64,000 bases of DNA, from assembly GCA_008330645.1 (NCBI GenBank), contig VLTN01000024.1, positions 62,001 to 126,000 of the forward strand, written 5' to 3'. Positions 1 through 11,686 of the stretch are shown here, piece by piece. Both the position numbers and the translations under genes were made by a program. Below the pieces are notes generated by a model. It saw only the letters and a program-made list of their open reading frames with translations. It had not been told where the DNA came from and searched no databases. Source of the DNA: Cafeteria roenbergensis (lineage: Eukaryota > Sar > Bigyra > Bicosoecida > Cafeteriaceae). The first letter of the stretch is position 1; every line of letters begins with the position of its first letter.

Positions 1-1114
1 GCTGAGCGGGCGAGCGCTGTGGGGCATGCCCGGCGTCAAAGAGGAGCCTCGGGCGCCGGAGCAAGCATGCCGGCGGCGGGCGCATCGTTTGCCGCGCGTG
101 CATCTGTGCCTGGAGACGTCAGCGGCACCACCCCCAGCGCAAGTGGCGTCAGCGCGGCTGTCAGGCCGGCCGGGGCAGCAACAGGGCGAGCGCCAGCGCC
201 GTCGGCCCCGCTGCTCGTGCTCGCAAGCAAGCAGGCGCAGCCTCCGCAGCAGCCCCACGCAGCTCGCGAGGCGGCACCGCTGCAGAGACCTGCCGCTGCG
301 CAACAGGCGCGCGCCGCTGGCGGCGCGGCTGCTGCACGCGTCGACTCCACGTCGCGGCAGCCGGGTACCCTGCGCACGGGGCACCCTGTGGCAACGGATC
401 TGGCCTCGGCTCGAGCCTCAGCCACGCGCGGGGCTCTTGCGCAGGCTTGGTCGTCGCGGTGCGTCCCGCCTCCGGCGGCACCCATGCAGGAGCCTGGCGC
501 AGGCGCAGGCAGCGGCGGCCGCGCAGACGTGCTGCCGCCGAGCGTTTTGAGCGCTGTGGACGGGGCCACTGCAAGCGCGCGCGCAGCTGCGGAGCCACGG
601 GGTCGCAGTACGCCTGCCGCCTCGTCAGCCGCTGTGCACGCCGGAGTCGCAGGGGCAGCCGCAGTGGCGTCCGCTCGCGCCAGCCCCAGTGGACACCGCG
701 GTGTGCGCGCTGCGCCGTCGCGACAGCGCCTAATGCCTCGCTCTGAAGCGGCGGGCGCGTCGGCGCGCGTGCCTCTTCGGAGCGGGGGCGCCACGCGGCT
801 GGGGGGCGCGGTGATGATATCCGAGTTCGGCGTGGCATCCGTCGGACCCGGACACCGCGGCGCTCGCATGAGTGAGAGCGAGCTTCGTGCTTGAGAGAGC
901 CCCTGGCGCGTTTTGACCGCAAATGCAGCGCAGGCCCCCTCGGTTGGGGCAGGCCGAGCAAGCTTGGCCGACTGATGCACGCGCACCAAATCCATCGCGC
1001 CCGGCTCTGCTCGGAAAAAAACGTGCCGACTCGACCGCTTCCGCTGCGGAATCTCGCCGTCCCGCACGCACTCCCTGCCTTGCTCGCCCGGGACCCCCGC
1101 GGCGGCCGGCGCAG
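1..1114. other. No supportable gene; GC-rich 5' region
   Basis: Several overlapping frames are open on both strands, as expected from the very high GC content. One plus-strand frame is open from base 1 to a stop at 892-894 and is rich in Ala, Ser, Gly and Pro, like the disordered tails of other proteins here. It could be the 3' end of a gene entering from the left, but no domain or splice signal supports it. The segment 900-1114 is the presumed promoter of the P450 gene and contains a short A-run (1014-1021) in otherwise GC-rich sequence. Confidence 0.4.
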
Positions 1115-3272
1115 ATGATGGACATCCTTGCCGAATCCCTGGTGCGTGGGTGGTGCCACGGCTGCCGCGCACGGGGCATGCCCGCCACGCTTGTTGCCGC
1201 CAGCCTGTGACGACCCCGTTGTTGCCGGGTGTTCCACTCCGCGTCAGGCCCTTTGCCTTGCCCTCGCCCCCCCCCTTCCTGTTCGCGCCGTGGCTCCTGC
1301 AGACCGTGACGAACGTTTCCGTCTCGATCGCGGCCTCCGTGCTGGTTGCTGCCGTGTGGTTCTATGTACTCTCGCCGCTGTACACCCGCTCGGTAATCCG
1401 GGCCGCCTTCAAGGAGGTCGACGGCCAGAAGCTCGGCGAGACCAAGTTCGTGCCCATCTTCGGCGAATTTGCAGCGGTGAGCCTCAGTCCTTCACGGTGC
1501 CTTTTGCGTTCCGCGCGTGCCCTCGCGTGGCGGGCCGCGGCAGCACGGAGCGCTCCGTGTGTTGCTGATCCGAGACTGCTTCGCGCTTTGCGTCGGTGGA
1601 ATTGCGCGGCCCGCAGGTCGGGGCCGCCAAGTTCACCAAGGGCATCCCAGTGGCCCATGCGGCGCGCTGCACGATGGAGAACTTTGAGCACGGTGTCGTG
1701 CGCGACACGCTTGGCCGCGGCAAGTTTGCGCTGGCTCAAGGGAACCTTGCGTACCTGCCCGTGGTCACCTCCAAGTGCCGCGACGTGAACCACGACGTGC
1801 TGATCAAGCAGTCGCACAGCTTCGGAAAGCCCGACTTCGTCCGCGCCGCCCTGCAGCCGGTGATCGGGTCGAACAACCTCGTGCTGCTGGACGGCGACGC
1901 CCATGCCTCGCGCCGTCGCCTGCTCTCGCCGGCCTTCAGCATCTCCAACCTCAAGCACCTCATCCCCATGTTCGCGCGCGCCGCGCGCCTGCACGTGTCC
2001 CGCGTTGTCGACGAGACGCGCGCTCACATCGCCGGCCACGGCGGCAATGGCACGCACCATCGCGAGGTGCTGCCCTGGATCAGCCGCCTCACGCTCGACG
2101 TCATCGGGACGGCGGCCTTTGGCGGCTTCGAGGCCGCCTCCGCCGCCTCCGGCTCCGCGGTCTCGCCCGCCGTGCGCGTGGCCAACGCCATCGACGGCCT
2201 GGCCGAGGAGCACAACGCCGACCTCACGCGCAACCCCCTCTACGTCCTGCTGCCCCGCGGGTGGTGGAGCATGGTGCCCACGGCCAAGAACGTCTCCAAG
2301 GCCGCCCGCTTCAAGGAGCTCTGCCGCGTGGCGGACGCCATCATCACCTCGCGCCAGGCTCACATCGCGTCTCTGGGCGCCGACGAGCCGCCTCCCCGCG
2401 ACGTCCTCCAGCTCATGATCGACGCCCGCGACGCCAGCGAAGGCGGAGCCCGCGCCGCCCGCCGGATGGACGCCGCCTCCATCCGCGACGAGGGCCTCCT
2501 GCTCATCTTCGCGGGCCACGAGACCACGGCCGTGCTCCTCACGTGGTCGCTGTTCCTCCTCACGCAGTTCCCCGAGTGGATGCAGGCGGTGCGCGACGAA
2601 GCCGACGCTGCCAGGGCGCGCGGCGGCACGCCCTTCCTGGCCCCGGGCGCGCCCGACGCCCCCGCCCCCGACGACCCCCTCAAGGCGCTGCCCGTGGCCT
2701 ACGGCGTGCTGCGCGAGGCGCTGCGGCTCTACCCCCCCGTGGCCCTCTACAGCCGCATGGCGACCTGCGACCTGCGCGTCGGCAAGGAGGGCCGCCTCTT
2801 CCTCCCCAAGGGCACCACCGTCAACATCGCGGCCGGCGTCATCCACCGCGACCCCGCCATCTGGCCGGACCCCGAGGCATTCGACCCGTGCCGCTGGATG
2901 AGCGACGAGCAGGTCGCCGCCCTCGGCCGCACCCGCATGACCGTGGAGCAGGCTGCCGACTGGACGGCGCGCCGGCTCAGGGGCGAGCCGCCCTCCGCCG
3001 CGGAAGAGACCGCCGCCGCCCACCCCCGCTACGTGCCCTCCGCCTCGGACATGGCATTCCTCCCCTTCGCGGCCGGGGCCACCGGCTGCATCGGCAGCCT
3101 CTTCGCGCAGTTCGAGGCCATCTGCGTGCTCCCGGCAATCGTGTCCGCCCTCGACGTCACCCTCGCTGGGGACTACGTGCACGCGCCCGTGTCGCTCATG
3201 ACCACCCGCCCGCGGGAGGGCCTCGCTCTCGAGATGAAGCCGCGCGAGGGAGTGGAGCCGCTCGTTGCGTGA
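1115..3272 (+). CDS. Cytochrome P450 monooxygenase, membrane-anchored
   Basis: Three exons, 1115-1141, 1303-1476 and 1617-3272, joined by phase-0 GT-AG introns, give 618 residues. Residues ~10-33 form one hydrophobic N-terminal anchor, as in ER-bound eukaryotic P450s, so the enzyme should sit on the ER membrane with the haem domain cytosolic. The I-helix motif AGHETT is at ~366-371, the K-helix ExxR (EALR) at ~434, and a PERF-like FDPCRW follows. The haem loop reads FAAGATGCIG with the ligand Cys at ~558. Its usual Arg, which pairs with a haem propionate, is Thr. Length is somewhat above the usual ~500 because of internal insertions. The start is the first ATG of a short exon that splices in frame; the alternative in-frame ATG at 1150 would lie inside intron 1. 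The substrate cannot be inferred, and I cannot assign a CYP family. Confidence 0.9.
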
Positions 3273-3537
3273 GCTCGTGGCTTCTGCAGCACCGCGCCCC
3301 CCAGCAAGCAAGCAATCAAGCAAGCCGACCACGAACGCGCGTGAGGCATCGCCCCGAGCCCGTTCAGACCGCGCATTCGAGCGTGACCCGCCCCGGACCG
3401 CGCGCGCGCAGTCAGTCTTGCACTCACGACGTCCGGACCAACGGCCGCGCGCCGCCAACCAACAAGCCACAGCGCCACAACCTAACCGCGCGCGAGCGAG
3501 CGCGCCCTGGCCGCACGGGGCATGCGCGCGGCGGCGC

Positions 3538-6500
3538 TCAAAACTGCTCGCACCAGCCCAGGTCCGCGTCCTCGGGGATGGGGTCGGCCCTGGGGCCCTC
3601 CGCGTCGTCGTCGTAGCTCTCAAAGTGAGAGACGTCGTCCTCGCTGGCCAGGTCGGGCACCCATGGCGCCTCCACGCGCTTGGCCTCGAGCGCCTCCCAG
3701 TCCACCTCCCTGAAGAAGGGGTGGGCGGCAATGTCCTCCGCGCCGCCGCCGGTGCAGCCCAGGCGCGTAGCCACCGACACGCGCAGCAGACAGCGAATGA
3801 GGTCCATCGCCGCGACGTCGTCCAGGAAGTCCGGAAAATCGAGGACGGAGTCCGCGCTGAGAATGTTCTTGAAAGTGTCGGCCTGGGACTCCGACTCGCT
3901 GACGAAGGGGCTCTGGCCGCACAGCATCTCGTAGATGAGCACTCCCAGGGCCCAGTAGTCGGCGCTCTCGTTGTGGCCCTGCATGCGGATGCACTCGGGG
4001 GCGAGGTACTCGGGCGTGCCGCAGAGGGTGGAGGTGCGGGTGCCGCGGGGGCAGTGCTTGGCGAAGCCAAAGTCGCAGATGCGGATGAAGCCTGTGCTGT
4101 CAATGAGCAGGTTCTCGGGCTTGAGGTCGCGGTAGAGGATGCGGCGGTCGTGCAAGTGCCTGAGGCCGGAGAGGACGCAGGCCCCGTAAAAGGCGGAGTG
4201 GGAGGGCGTGAGGGTCTCCATCTGGTCGAGGAGGCCGAAGAGCTCGCCACCCTGCACGAGCTCGAGCACCATGAAGAGGCAGTCGTCGTCCTGGAAGGCT
4301 GCGATGAGGCGGATGAGGAAGGGGTGCCGAATGGCGGCGAGGACGGCCTTCTCGTAGATGACGTTCTTCTGCTGGTTGAGGCGGATGACAGTGCCCTTGT
4401 GGAGGGTCTTGAGGGCGTAGAAGCGGCCAGAGCGGCGGTCGCGGACCATCTTGACCCGGCCAAAGGTGCCGATGCCCAGGGTGGTCATGACCTCGAGGTC
4501 CGAGATTCGAAGGGTCTGGTCGAGGCCGCGGGCCAGGCGGCTGAGGGCTTCGAGGGAAGCCCCGACCGCCTTGAGGTCGACTTCTTGGGCGGCGATGCCG
4601 CCCATGGTGCGCCGCGAGGCACGGCGGCTGAGGTTGCGCGGCGAGGGTCCGGTGGCGCCCGCGGCGGCGGCGGCGGAGGAGGAGGACGACGACGAGAAGG
4701 AGGAGGAGGAGAAGCCGGGGGTCAGTGCGTGGGCTGGGGGCTCGATGGACGTGGCGGCGGCGGCAGAAACGGGCGACTGCGACGGCGTGGTCGAGGCAGA
4801 GGACACCGTGTCGGCAGGGGCGCGGCGGGTCTGCTGGCCGCCGAAGGGGGCTCGGGAGCCGTGGGCGCCAGCAGACGCTGCGGCGGCTGCGGAAGACGCT
4901 GGCGCCGCTGCGTGGGCCGAAATCCGAGCCGCTGCGGCGGGCGCCGCGGGAGTGCCCTCGGCGGCCACAGCGACTGCCGCTGCGGCCGTGGCAGAGCCGA
5001 GCGCCGCCGGGAGGCCGCTGTGCGCACCTTCGCCCGCGCGGCTCCAGTTGGGGGGCGCCGTGGCGCTGGCCAGGACCGGCCCGGAGGGGGCCGTGCCGGC
5101 CGGGATGGCCGGGGCCTCTTCGGGGAGGAACAGCTCTGCCGGGATGCGGGCGGCGTAGGCCGGGATGCTTCCGCCCACAGCAATCGCAAAGTCGGACGGC
5201 AGGATCTTGAGGAACTGGCAGGACTCGGACGTCACCATCACCGTGTGCTGGCATGGCTGGCCGGACACGACGGCGAGGTCGCCGACGGCGTCTCCAGGGC
5301 GCGCGAAGCCCGTCGTGCGGCCTCTCACTCGACATGCGGCCTGCCCTGTGACGAGGATGCGGAGCGGCGTCTCCTCGGCGGGCTGGCCTGCGCGGACGAC
5401 GACGCTGCCCCTGGGAAGCACCTCTGGCTGGGCGACGGCTACAACGGCGTTGATTTCCGCCACCGTGAGGCCGCGAAGGAGAGGCACGGAGCGAAGGGCG
5501 AGGGCCGCCACGCGGGCCCCAAGGGCGGGCGCGATGGCTGCTGCGTGGGGCTTGAGGGCTGCCGCCTCGATTCGAAGGACCACGGCCGAGTCAGACACGA
5601 CGCCCACCTCGCCCCAGCGGTGCTTCGCGCCGAAGAGGGACCGCTCGCCAAAGACTTCGCCTTGCGTCACCTGCACGGCGGCTTTGTGCGGGCCCAGGTT
5701 GCGCAGCTCCACAGTGCCCGAGCGCACGAGGTAGACTGAGTCGCAGGCGGAGCCCTTGGGGTATACCACGTCGCCCTTGTGGAGCGACAGCTCCGAGGCG
5801 GCGTCCGCCAGCAGCTCGACAACGGCCAGCGGCAGGGCCGAAAAGAGCGGGCTGGCCAGCAAATCGCGGCGAACCGCATCCCTGCGCGCCTCTGTGGCAG
5901 CCATCACCGACCGGCGAAACGTTTGGCGGTCCAGGACCCAAACTACCGACGGAACGAGAGCGCGCACAGTCGCCGCGCGGGGGGTGTTGTACATCAGTGC
6001 CAGCTCGCCAAAAGACGTGCCTGGACCGCGAGTGGCTACCCGCGTGCCCCCGACGTCGATGGCAAACTCTCCCTCGGCCACAATGTAGTAGCGGTCGCCG
6101 TCGTCGCCTTGCTTGATGATGACCTGCGGCACAGCACCGCGAAGGGCGGGTGGAGAACGGGCAGCAGGGGAAGCTCGCAAAGCGCAGGCTTGACACGGCA
6201 CAACCGACCGATCGCCAAACGTGTGTCAATTGAGGATTGCTGTCACGTCGACTGCCGGCGCACGAATCCGACGCCAGCGCCCCAAGGAGCCAGCAGCGCT
6301 GCGCCTGCTTGCCCCCAGCTGCAAAGCAGCGCACCTTGCGGGGCGCTGGCAAGGGCGGGAAGGAGGCCCTGGCGCCTGACCAGAGCGCCGAGAACTCATG
6401 CGTCACGGTTTGAGTCGGCGGCCATCCTCACCTCGTCCTTGGCCACGTTCGCTCGCGTCATCACGTCAACCACGCCCTCTAGCTGCTGCTGCCCAATGCT

Positions 6501-6758
6501 GGAGAAGATGAAATGGGAGCAAAGCGCTTCCCGAATCGCCTTGCGGTCCGCGTCCGACTTGGGAACAACACGAAGCGCGACGGGCTCGTCCGCGCCGTCG
6601 CCGTAAATCACGAACTCGCGATGGTGCCCGGCGCCCCGGGCCTCTCCGGCTTGGCGCCGGTGGGCGCTGCGCGAGCCGGCAATCGCCGCCCCGGGGGAGC
6701 TCGCCCCGCTCCCATGGCTTGCGCCCGTGGCAATCGACCGGGCGCTTCCGTCCGCCAT
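3538..6758 (-). CDS. Cyclic-nucleotide-dependent protein kinase, single chain (PKG-like)
   Basis: Two exons on the minus strand, 6758-6432 and 6123-3538 (phase-0 intron), give 970 residues. The splice restores a classic cyclic-nucleotide-binding (CNB) strand, AKDE|VIIKQGDDGD. The order is: N-terminal ~80 residues, CNB-A (~85-185), CNB-B (~195-300), CNB-C (~310-420), an Ala/Ser-rich linker to ~640, then an AGC kinase domain (~648-905) and C-tail. The kinase has GIGTFGRV, the YALK lysine, YRDLKPEN, DFGFAK and the activation segment TSTLCGTPEYLAPE, so it should be active. The site A cassette FGELALMYNTPRAATV is complete and has the Ala typical of cAMP sites; sites B and C are degenerate. The tail ends in CEQF, like the hydrophobic end of PKA. 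Kinase and regulator on one chain is the PKG arrangement. It is divergent from the XPD gene. Confidence 0.9.
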
Positions 6759-7397
6759 CAGGCTGTTTTTACGCGAGGGCACCTGCGACGGCAAAGTCGA
6801 ACGAGTCCGAGGGCGCGCGGGCGCTCGGCTGGCCGAGGCACGCAAAAGCGGGGGACCAGCAAGCCAAACTCGGCGCGCCGCTCGGCTCGGGGGAGGCTGT
6901 CGGCCGCCAGGCGCGCGCTCGCAACGCCGTCCAGGAATGGTGGCTGCAGCACGCGGGCCGGACGCCTCCCGCAAAACTGCGCCCCCCTGCCCGTGTCGCC
7001 GATGGGCACCGCCCGAAGCTGCGCCGCACCGCTCATCCGCGCCCACGCGCGCTGCTGCGACTGTGCCAGCGCGGGGCCCGCAAAGCGCGGGCAGGCGCCG
7101 CTGCGGAGGGCTCACACCCCGATCTGTGCCAGGCTGCCGCTGCGATCCCGCGCGCTAGCTGGCTGACAGGCGGAGCCCCGGCCCCAGCAGACGCGTCGGG
7201 GAGGGAACCGAGAAGCGGGGAGAGAGGCGTCTGGTCGACAGCCCGGGCAGGCCACTGCGTCCGGTGCGTTCTGCGGGTCCTGCGCTGGGGAATCGACAAG
7301 CACCACGGCAAATAACCGCCGGGCTCTGCCGGTGCTCCGACGCTCGGGCCTACCGGCACCGCCGAACGGAGGGCCAGGGCGGTCTGGCGGGGGCGCC
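6759..7397. promoter_or_regulatory. Divergent intergenic region, kinase / XPD
   Basis: 639 bases between the start codons of two divergent genes. It must hold both promoters. I see no TATA box, RNA gene or conserved motif. Open frames here are shadows of GC-rich sequence. A further 5' exon of the kinase gene cannot be excluded. Confidence 0.4.
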
Positions 7398-10300
7398 ATG
7401 CGATTCATGCTCGATGGTTAGCGTGCTGGCGGCTGGCCGCACCGACGCAAAGCCACTGCGAGGCGTCCGCCCCGTCGCCAGCGCCCGCGCTGCTTGCGCT
7501 GCTGTGGCTTGGACCGCTGCTCGCAGGCCTGGAGGTATTTTTCCCCTACGACTTCATCTACAAGGAGCAGTACAGCTACATGCAAGAGCTCAAGGTGCGA
7601 GTGGCGCTCCTCATATCCCCGCCGGCGTGCGCTGCATTGGGGGCACTCTGCCGGGGCGAGCGAGCGCGGGGCATGCCGTGGCCCGCCGGCATGAGCCCGG
7701 GCCGCGCCCCGCACCTTCCAGCGACAGCAACGGTGGCACGTAAGAGCGCGCGACTCCTTTGGCGCGGGCCACGCAGAAGGCTCTTGACGCCAAGGGCGAC
7801 TGCTTGCTTGAGATGCCCACGGGCACGGGAAAGACTGTGACGCTGCTCTCGTTCATCACGAGCTACCAGCTGGCGCACCCGGAGACCGGGAAGCTGATCT
7901 ACTGCACACGCACAGTCCCGGAGATGACCAAGGTGAGAGCGGAGCGCGCCGACGATTCCTTGGAAATTCCAGGCTGGAGCATGTGCCTGCCGCAAGCGTC
8001 TGGTCGTGCCCGGGTTTTGTCTGAGCGCGCAAACCCTGGCCGCTGCGCGGCTCGCGGTAGCACACCCCGCCTCTGTCTCCCAGCTCGCCTCTCGCCGCGC
8101 GGCTGGCCGAGGGAGTGCTGGCGCAGGCTGTGGAGGAGCTGAAGCGGGTGGTTGCCTACCGGCACGAGGAGCTTCGGAAGGACGCCGTGGCGTCCGGCTC
8201 GGATGACGCCGCTGCAGAGGCGACTGCTGCAGCGGCCGACCTTCTCGGTATCTGCCTCAGTTCCCGGCGGAACATGTGCGTTCACCCCCGAGTGATGTCC
8301 AACGAGTCGGACAGAGAGCGAGTGGACGCGCAATGCCGCAGCATGACAGCGCAGTGGGTGCGGTCCAGGGCAGAGGCGGACCCGTCCGTCCGCCTCTGCG
8401 AGTTCTTTGAGAACTACGACCGCCTGGGCACCGACGCCGACCTCCGAGGCATTTACACGCTGGACGACCTCAAGGCCGCCGGCCAGGAGCATGGCTGGTG
8501 TCCCTACTTCTTGGCCAGGCACGCCATCTCCTTCGCAAACGTCGTCGTGTACAACTATCAGTACATGCTCGACCCGAAGATTGCCAACCTGGTGTCCCGC
8601 GAGCTGGAAGACAAGAGCATCGTGGTGTTCGGTGAGTCGCTGGTGCAGCGCTCGCCGCGCGTGCCGCTCCGCCGCAAGAGGGGCCCGCCAACGCGCCCGC
8701 TCGGCTCGCCTGCGTTTTGCCCTGCCTCCCAACCCTGCACAGATGAGGCGCACAACATTGACAACGTGTGCATCGAGGCGCTGTCCGTCACGCTGGACCG
8801 CGGCACGCTGGAGGGGGCCGCGCGCAACTTGGGCAGGCTCGCGGCTGAGGTGAAGCGGCTCAAGAGCACCAACGTGCAGCGCCTGCAGGACGAGTACGCC
8901 AGGCTGGCGCGCGGGCTCGGCCTCGCGGCAGGCGGGGCGCTGGCGGGCGCGCACGAGGGCGGGCGGAGCGACGCGGAGCCGAGCACAGCCCTGGCGGCAG
9001 CAAGCGCGGCTGCGGCAGCAGCAGCTGGTGCCAGCGCCGCCGCTGCGGCGGCTGAATCCGGCCCAGCCAGCGACTCAGTCAGTCGGCCTGCACAGGCGGC
9101 AGCCGCATCCGCGGCAGGGCCCGCTGCCGCTGCCGGCGGGGAGGACCTTCCGGCGGCGCCTGTTCTGCCCACTGAGCTTGCCGAGCAGGCGATTCCCGGC
9201 AACATTCGCAATGCGGAGCTGTTTGTGCGGTTCATGCGGCACGTCGTCAGGTTCCTCAAGGACCGGATCAAGGTGGCGCACGTGGATTCCGAAACCCCAG
9301 CCTCGTTCCTTCACCGCATGGGAACCACGCTCAGCGTCGACCCCAAGCCTCTCAGGTTCGCGTACAGCCGGCTGAACTCCCTTCTGCGGACGCTCGAAGT
9401 GACCGAGGTGGACGAGTTTGCGCCCATCAGCCTCGTCGCAGACTTTGCCACGCTCCTCGCCACTTACCCCAAGGGCTTCATGGTCGTGCTGGAGCCGTTC
9501 AACAGCCGCACGCCGCACATCCCAGACCCCATCATGCAGCTGGCGTGTCTCGGTGAGAGCGGCTCCGGGCCGGGCGACTTGGGGCTGCTGCGTCCTCGAT
9601 TTCCCATGCGCCGCAAAAAGCCGCTGCAGCGCCGCAGCGTGCCGAGCTTTTGGCCAGCCTCTGCCGCGGCTGGGGAGCCTTGGTGGTGCGACCGCCACCC
9701 CACCGCTCCCCACTCGTCTTTCTCCAGCGAATCCCCCCCCCCTCCCCCCCCCCGCATCCCGGTCGCTTGCTTGGTGGCTCGCAGACGCGTCTCTGGCAGT
9801 CCGCCCGGTGTTCCAAAAGTTCCAAAGCGTCATTCTGACGTCAGGCACGCTCAGCCCCCTCGACATGTATCCGAAGATTCTCAACTTCCACCCGGTCGTG
9901 CGGGCCTCATTCGAAATGTCCCTCACCAGGCCGTGCATTCTTCCGCTCGTGGTCAGCCGGGGCCGGGATCAGACGCCGCTGTCAACCAAATTTGAGACGC
10001 GCGACGACCAGAACGTGATGCGCAACTACGGCGATCTTGTTGTGCAAATGGCCAGCACCGTCCCGGACGGCATGGTTGTGTTTTTCCCGTCCTACTCGTA
10101 CATGGAAACCATCATCACGGCGTGGCACGAGTGGGGCGTGCTGGAGCGGGTTGAGGCCCACAAGCTGCTCTTCATCGAGACCAAGGATATTGTGGCCACC
10201 ACCCTCTCGCTGGGCTCCTTCCGCCGCGCCTGCGACTCGGGCCGCGGCGCAGTCTTCTTCTCCATCGCGCGAGGCAAGGTGGCCGAGGGAATCGACTTTG

Positions 10301-11310
10301 ACCGGCACTACGGCCGCGCGGTTGTGCTGGTCGGCGTTCCGTTCCAGTACACTCTTTCGCACGTGCTGCGAGCCCGCCTTGCGTTCATGCGCGATCACTA
10401 TCACATCCGGGAGCAGGACTTTTTGACGTTCGACGCTCTGCGAAACTCTGCGCAGTGCGTGGGGCGCGTGATCCGCAGCAAGCGCGACTACGGCGTGATG
10501 GTGTTTGGAGATATGCGGTACGCCCGGCAGGACAAGCGGACCAAGCTCCCGCTCTGGGTGCAGCAGGCGATGCGACCCGCCCACCTGGCCCTGACTCCGG
10601 AGCTGGCAGCTTCCGTCACGGCAAGGTTCCTCCGGGAGATGGCGCAGCCCGAGGACGCCGAGGCGGCGGTGGGGACGTCCCTGCTGCGGCTGGAGCACGT
10701 GAAGTCGCTCGAGGCAGCCCGGCTGGCGGACGAGGCGACGGCCGAGAAGGGGGTGGCGGTTGGCGGGGGCGCAGCAGGCAGTGCCGCAGACGCCATCCGC
10801 GAGGCTCTGGCGGGCGGCTTTGCTGCGGAGGGGGACCGCGCAAAGCCTGGCTCGTCTGACCCGGAGCATGCGGCTGCTGCTGCAACGGCCGAGGCTATGG
10901 CTGCTGTCAGTTACCCGCCCAGGGGAGCAGCAGGGGCGACGGGCCTCGGCGCAACTCAGCAGTCGGTATCCGCGCCAGGGGCCTTCAGCGGCCTGGGCGG
11001 CTTCCTGGACGCCGACGACGAAGACGACGAAGACGACGCTGAGTGGATGCATGTCTTGCCAGCGGCAGCATCGTCCGCAGCTGGGACGGCTGGCGTGGCG
11101 GCTGTCTCTGCCGGCGCCAGCGCGGCCGACGTGGCTGCTGGCGAGGACGTCGAGGACGATCCTGGCGTGCTGAGCGACGAAGAGGCGCTGGCGGCTCAGG
11201 CGGAGGCGGAGGCGGAGGGCCTCGAGGCGTCGAGTCGCAAGCGACCGGCGCCAGAGGGCGGCAGAGGCCTCAGCGCCCCAAAGCGAGCCAAGGCGGCCGC
11301 CGATCCATAG
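7398..11310 (+). CDS. ERCC2: XPD/ERCC2 DNA helicase, TFIIH subunit
   Basis: Six exons: 7398-7416, 7527-7594, 7777-7932, 8127-8631, 8743-9552 and 9785-11310, giving 1027 residues. XPD is the 5'-3' helicase of TFIIH, used in nucleotide excision repair and transcription initiation. Every junction restores conserved XPD sequence, for example [15 protein letters not shown] and VVF|DEAH. Walker A GTGKT has its Lys at residue 48. DEAH is at ~250. Four Cys of the Fe-S region are visible within CVHPR..., CRS, CEFF and WCPYF. Helicase motifs [17 protein letters not shown] and QCVGRVIR are intact. It differs from the usual ~760 residues in two places: an Ala-rich insert of ~75 residues in the arch region (nt ~8930-9150), and a ~200-residue acidic/Ala-rich C-terminal tail ending in basic clusters SRKRP and PKRAK that look like nuclear signals. 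The first exon is only 19 bases and its donor GTTAGC is weak. Confidence 0.95.
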
Positions 11311-11686
11311 CGCAATGAGCGGCCGGTTGGCTGGGCCCGGCGGTGTCTGTCGTGCTTCTTTGCAGCTCGATGGGCCTCTTGCGCTGCTTCCTTGGAAGGG
11401 CCTCGGTTCTGCGCTTGACAGCGCTTTGTGCGTGCGCGAGCGCCGGGAGAGTGTTTCTCGCTGGGCAGCGCGCAAGCTGCGGTGCCGAGGCGGCTGGCAC
11501 ATCAATCGCCGGTCACTCTCTCGGCCCAGTCGCAGCTCTGGAACGGTGTCCAACCTGGCTGGCAGGCAGCCATCCGGAGCGCCCCGGCACGCACAGACAC
11601 AGGCCATGCGAGGCGCGCGCCAGCACGCTCCACACGCAAACACATCGTGGACAAGCCGCAGACTGCAGTGCGGCTGCCCTTCGCAC
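11311..11686. other. Convergent intergenic region, XPD / ankyrin gene
   Basis: 376 bases between two stop codons on opposite strands, holding both 3' ends. I see no RNA gene, repeat or clear polyadenylation signal. Confidence 0.5.

Noticed and set aside
22-1184. Palindrome GGGCATGCCC at 22-31 and ~1175-1184, with partial copies near 3517 and 7670
   Set aside because: Short GC-rich palindromes are expected by chance here, and the copies lie in unrelated contexts (intron, intergenic).
1362-4463. 1033-codon open frame on the minus strand across the P450 gene and the kinase 3' end
   Set aside because: It is antisense to a clear P450 with intact motifs and has no domain; long stop-free shadows are expected at this GC content.
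3265-5739. 824-codon plus-strand frame
   Set aside because: It is antisense to the kinase exon, Gly/Arg/His-rich, and lacks any recognisable domain.
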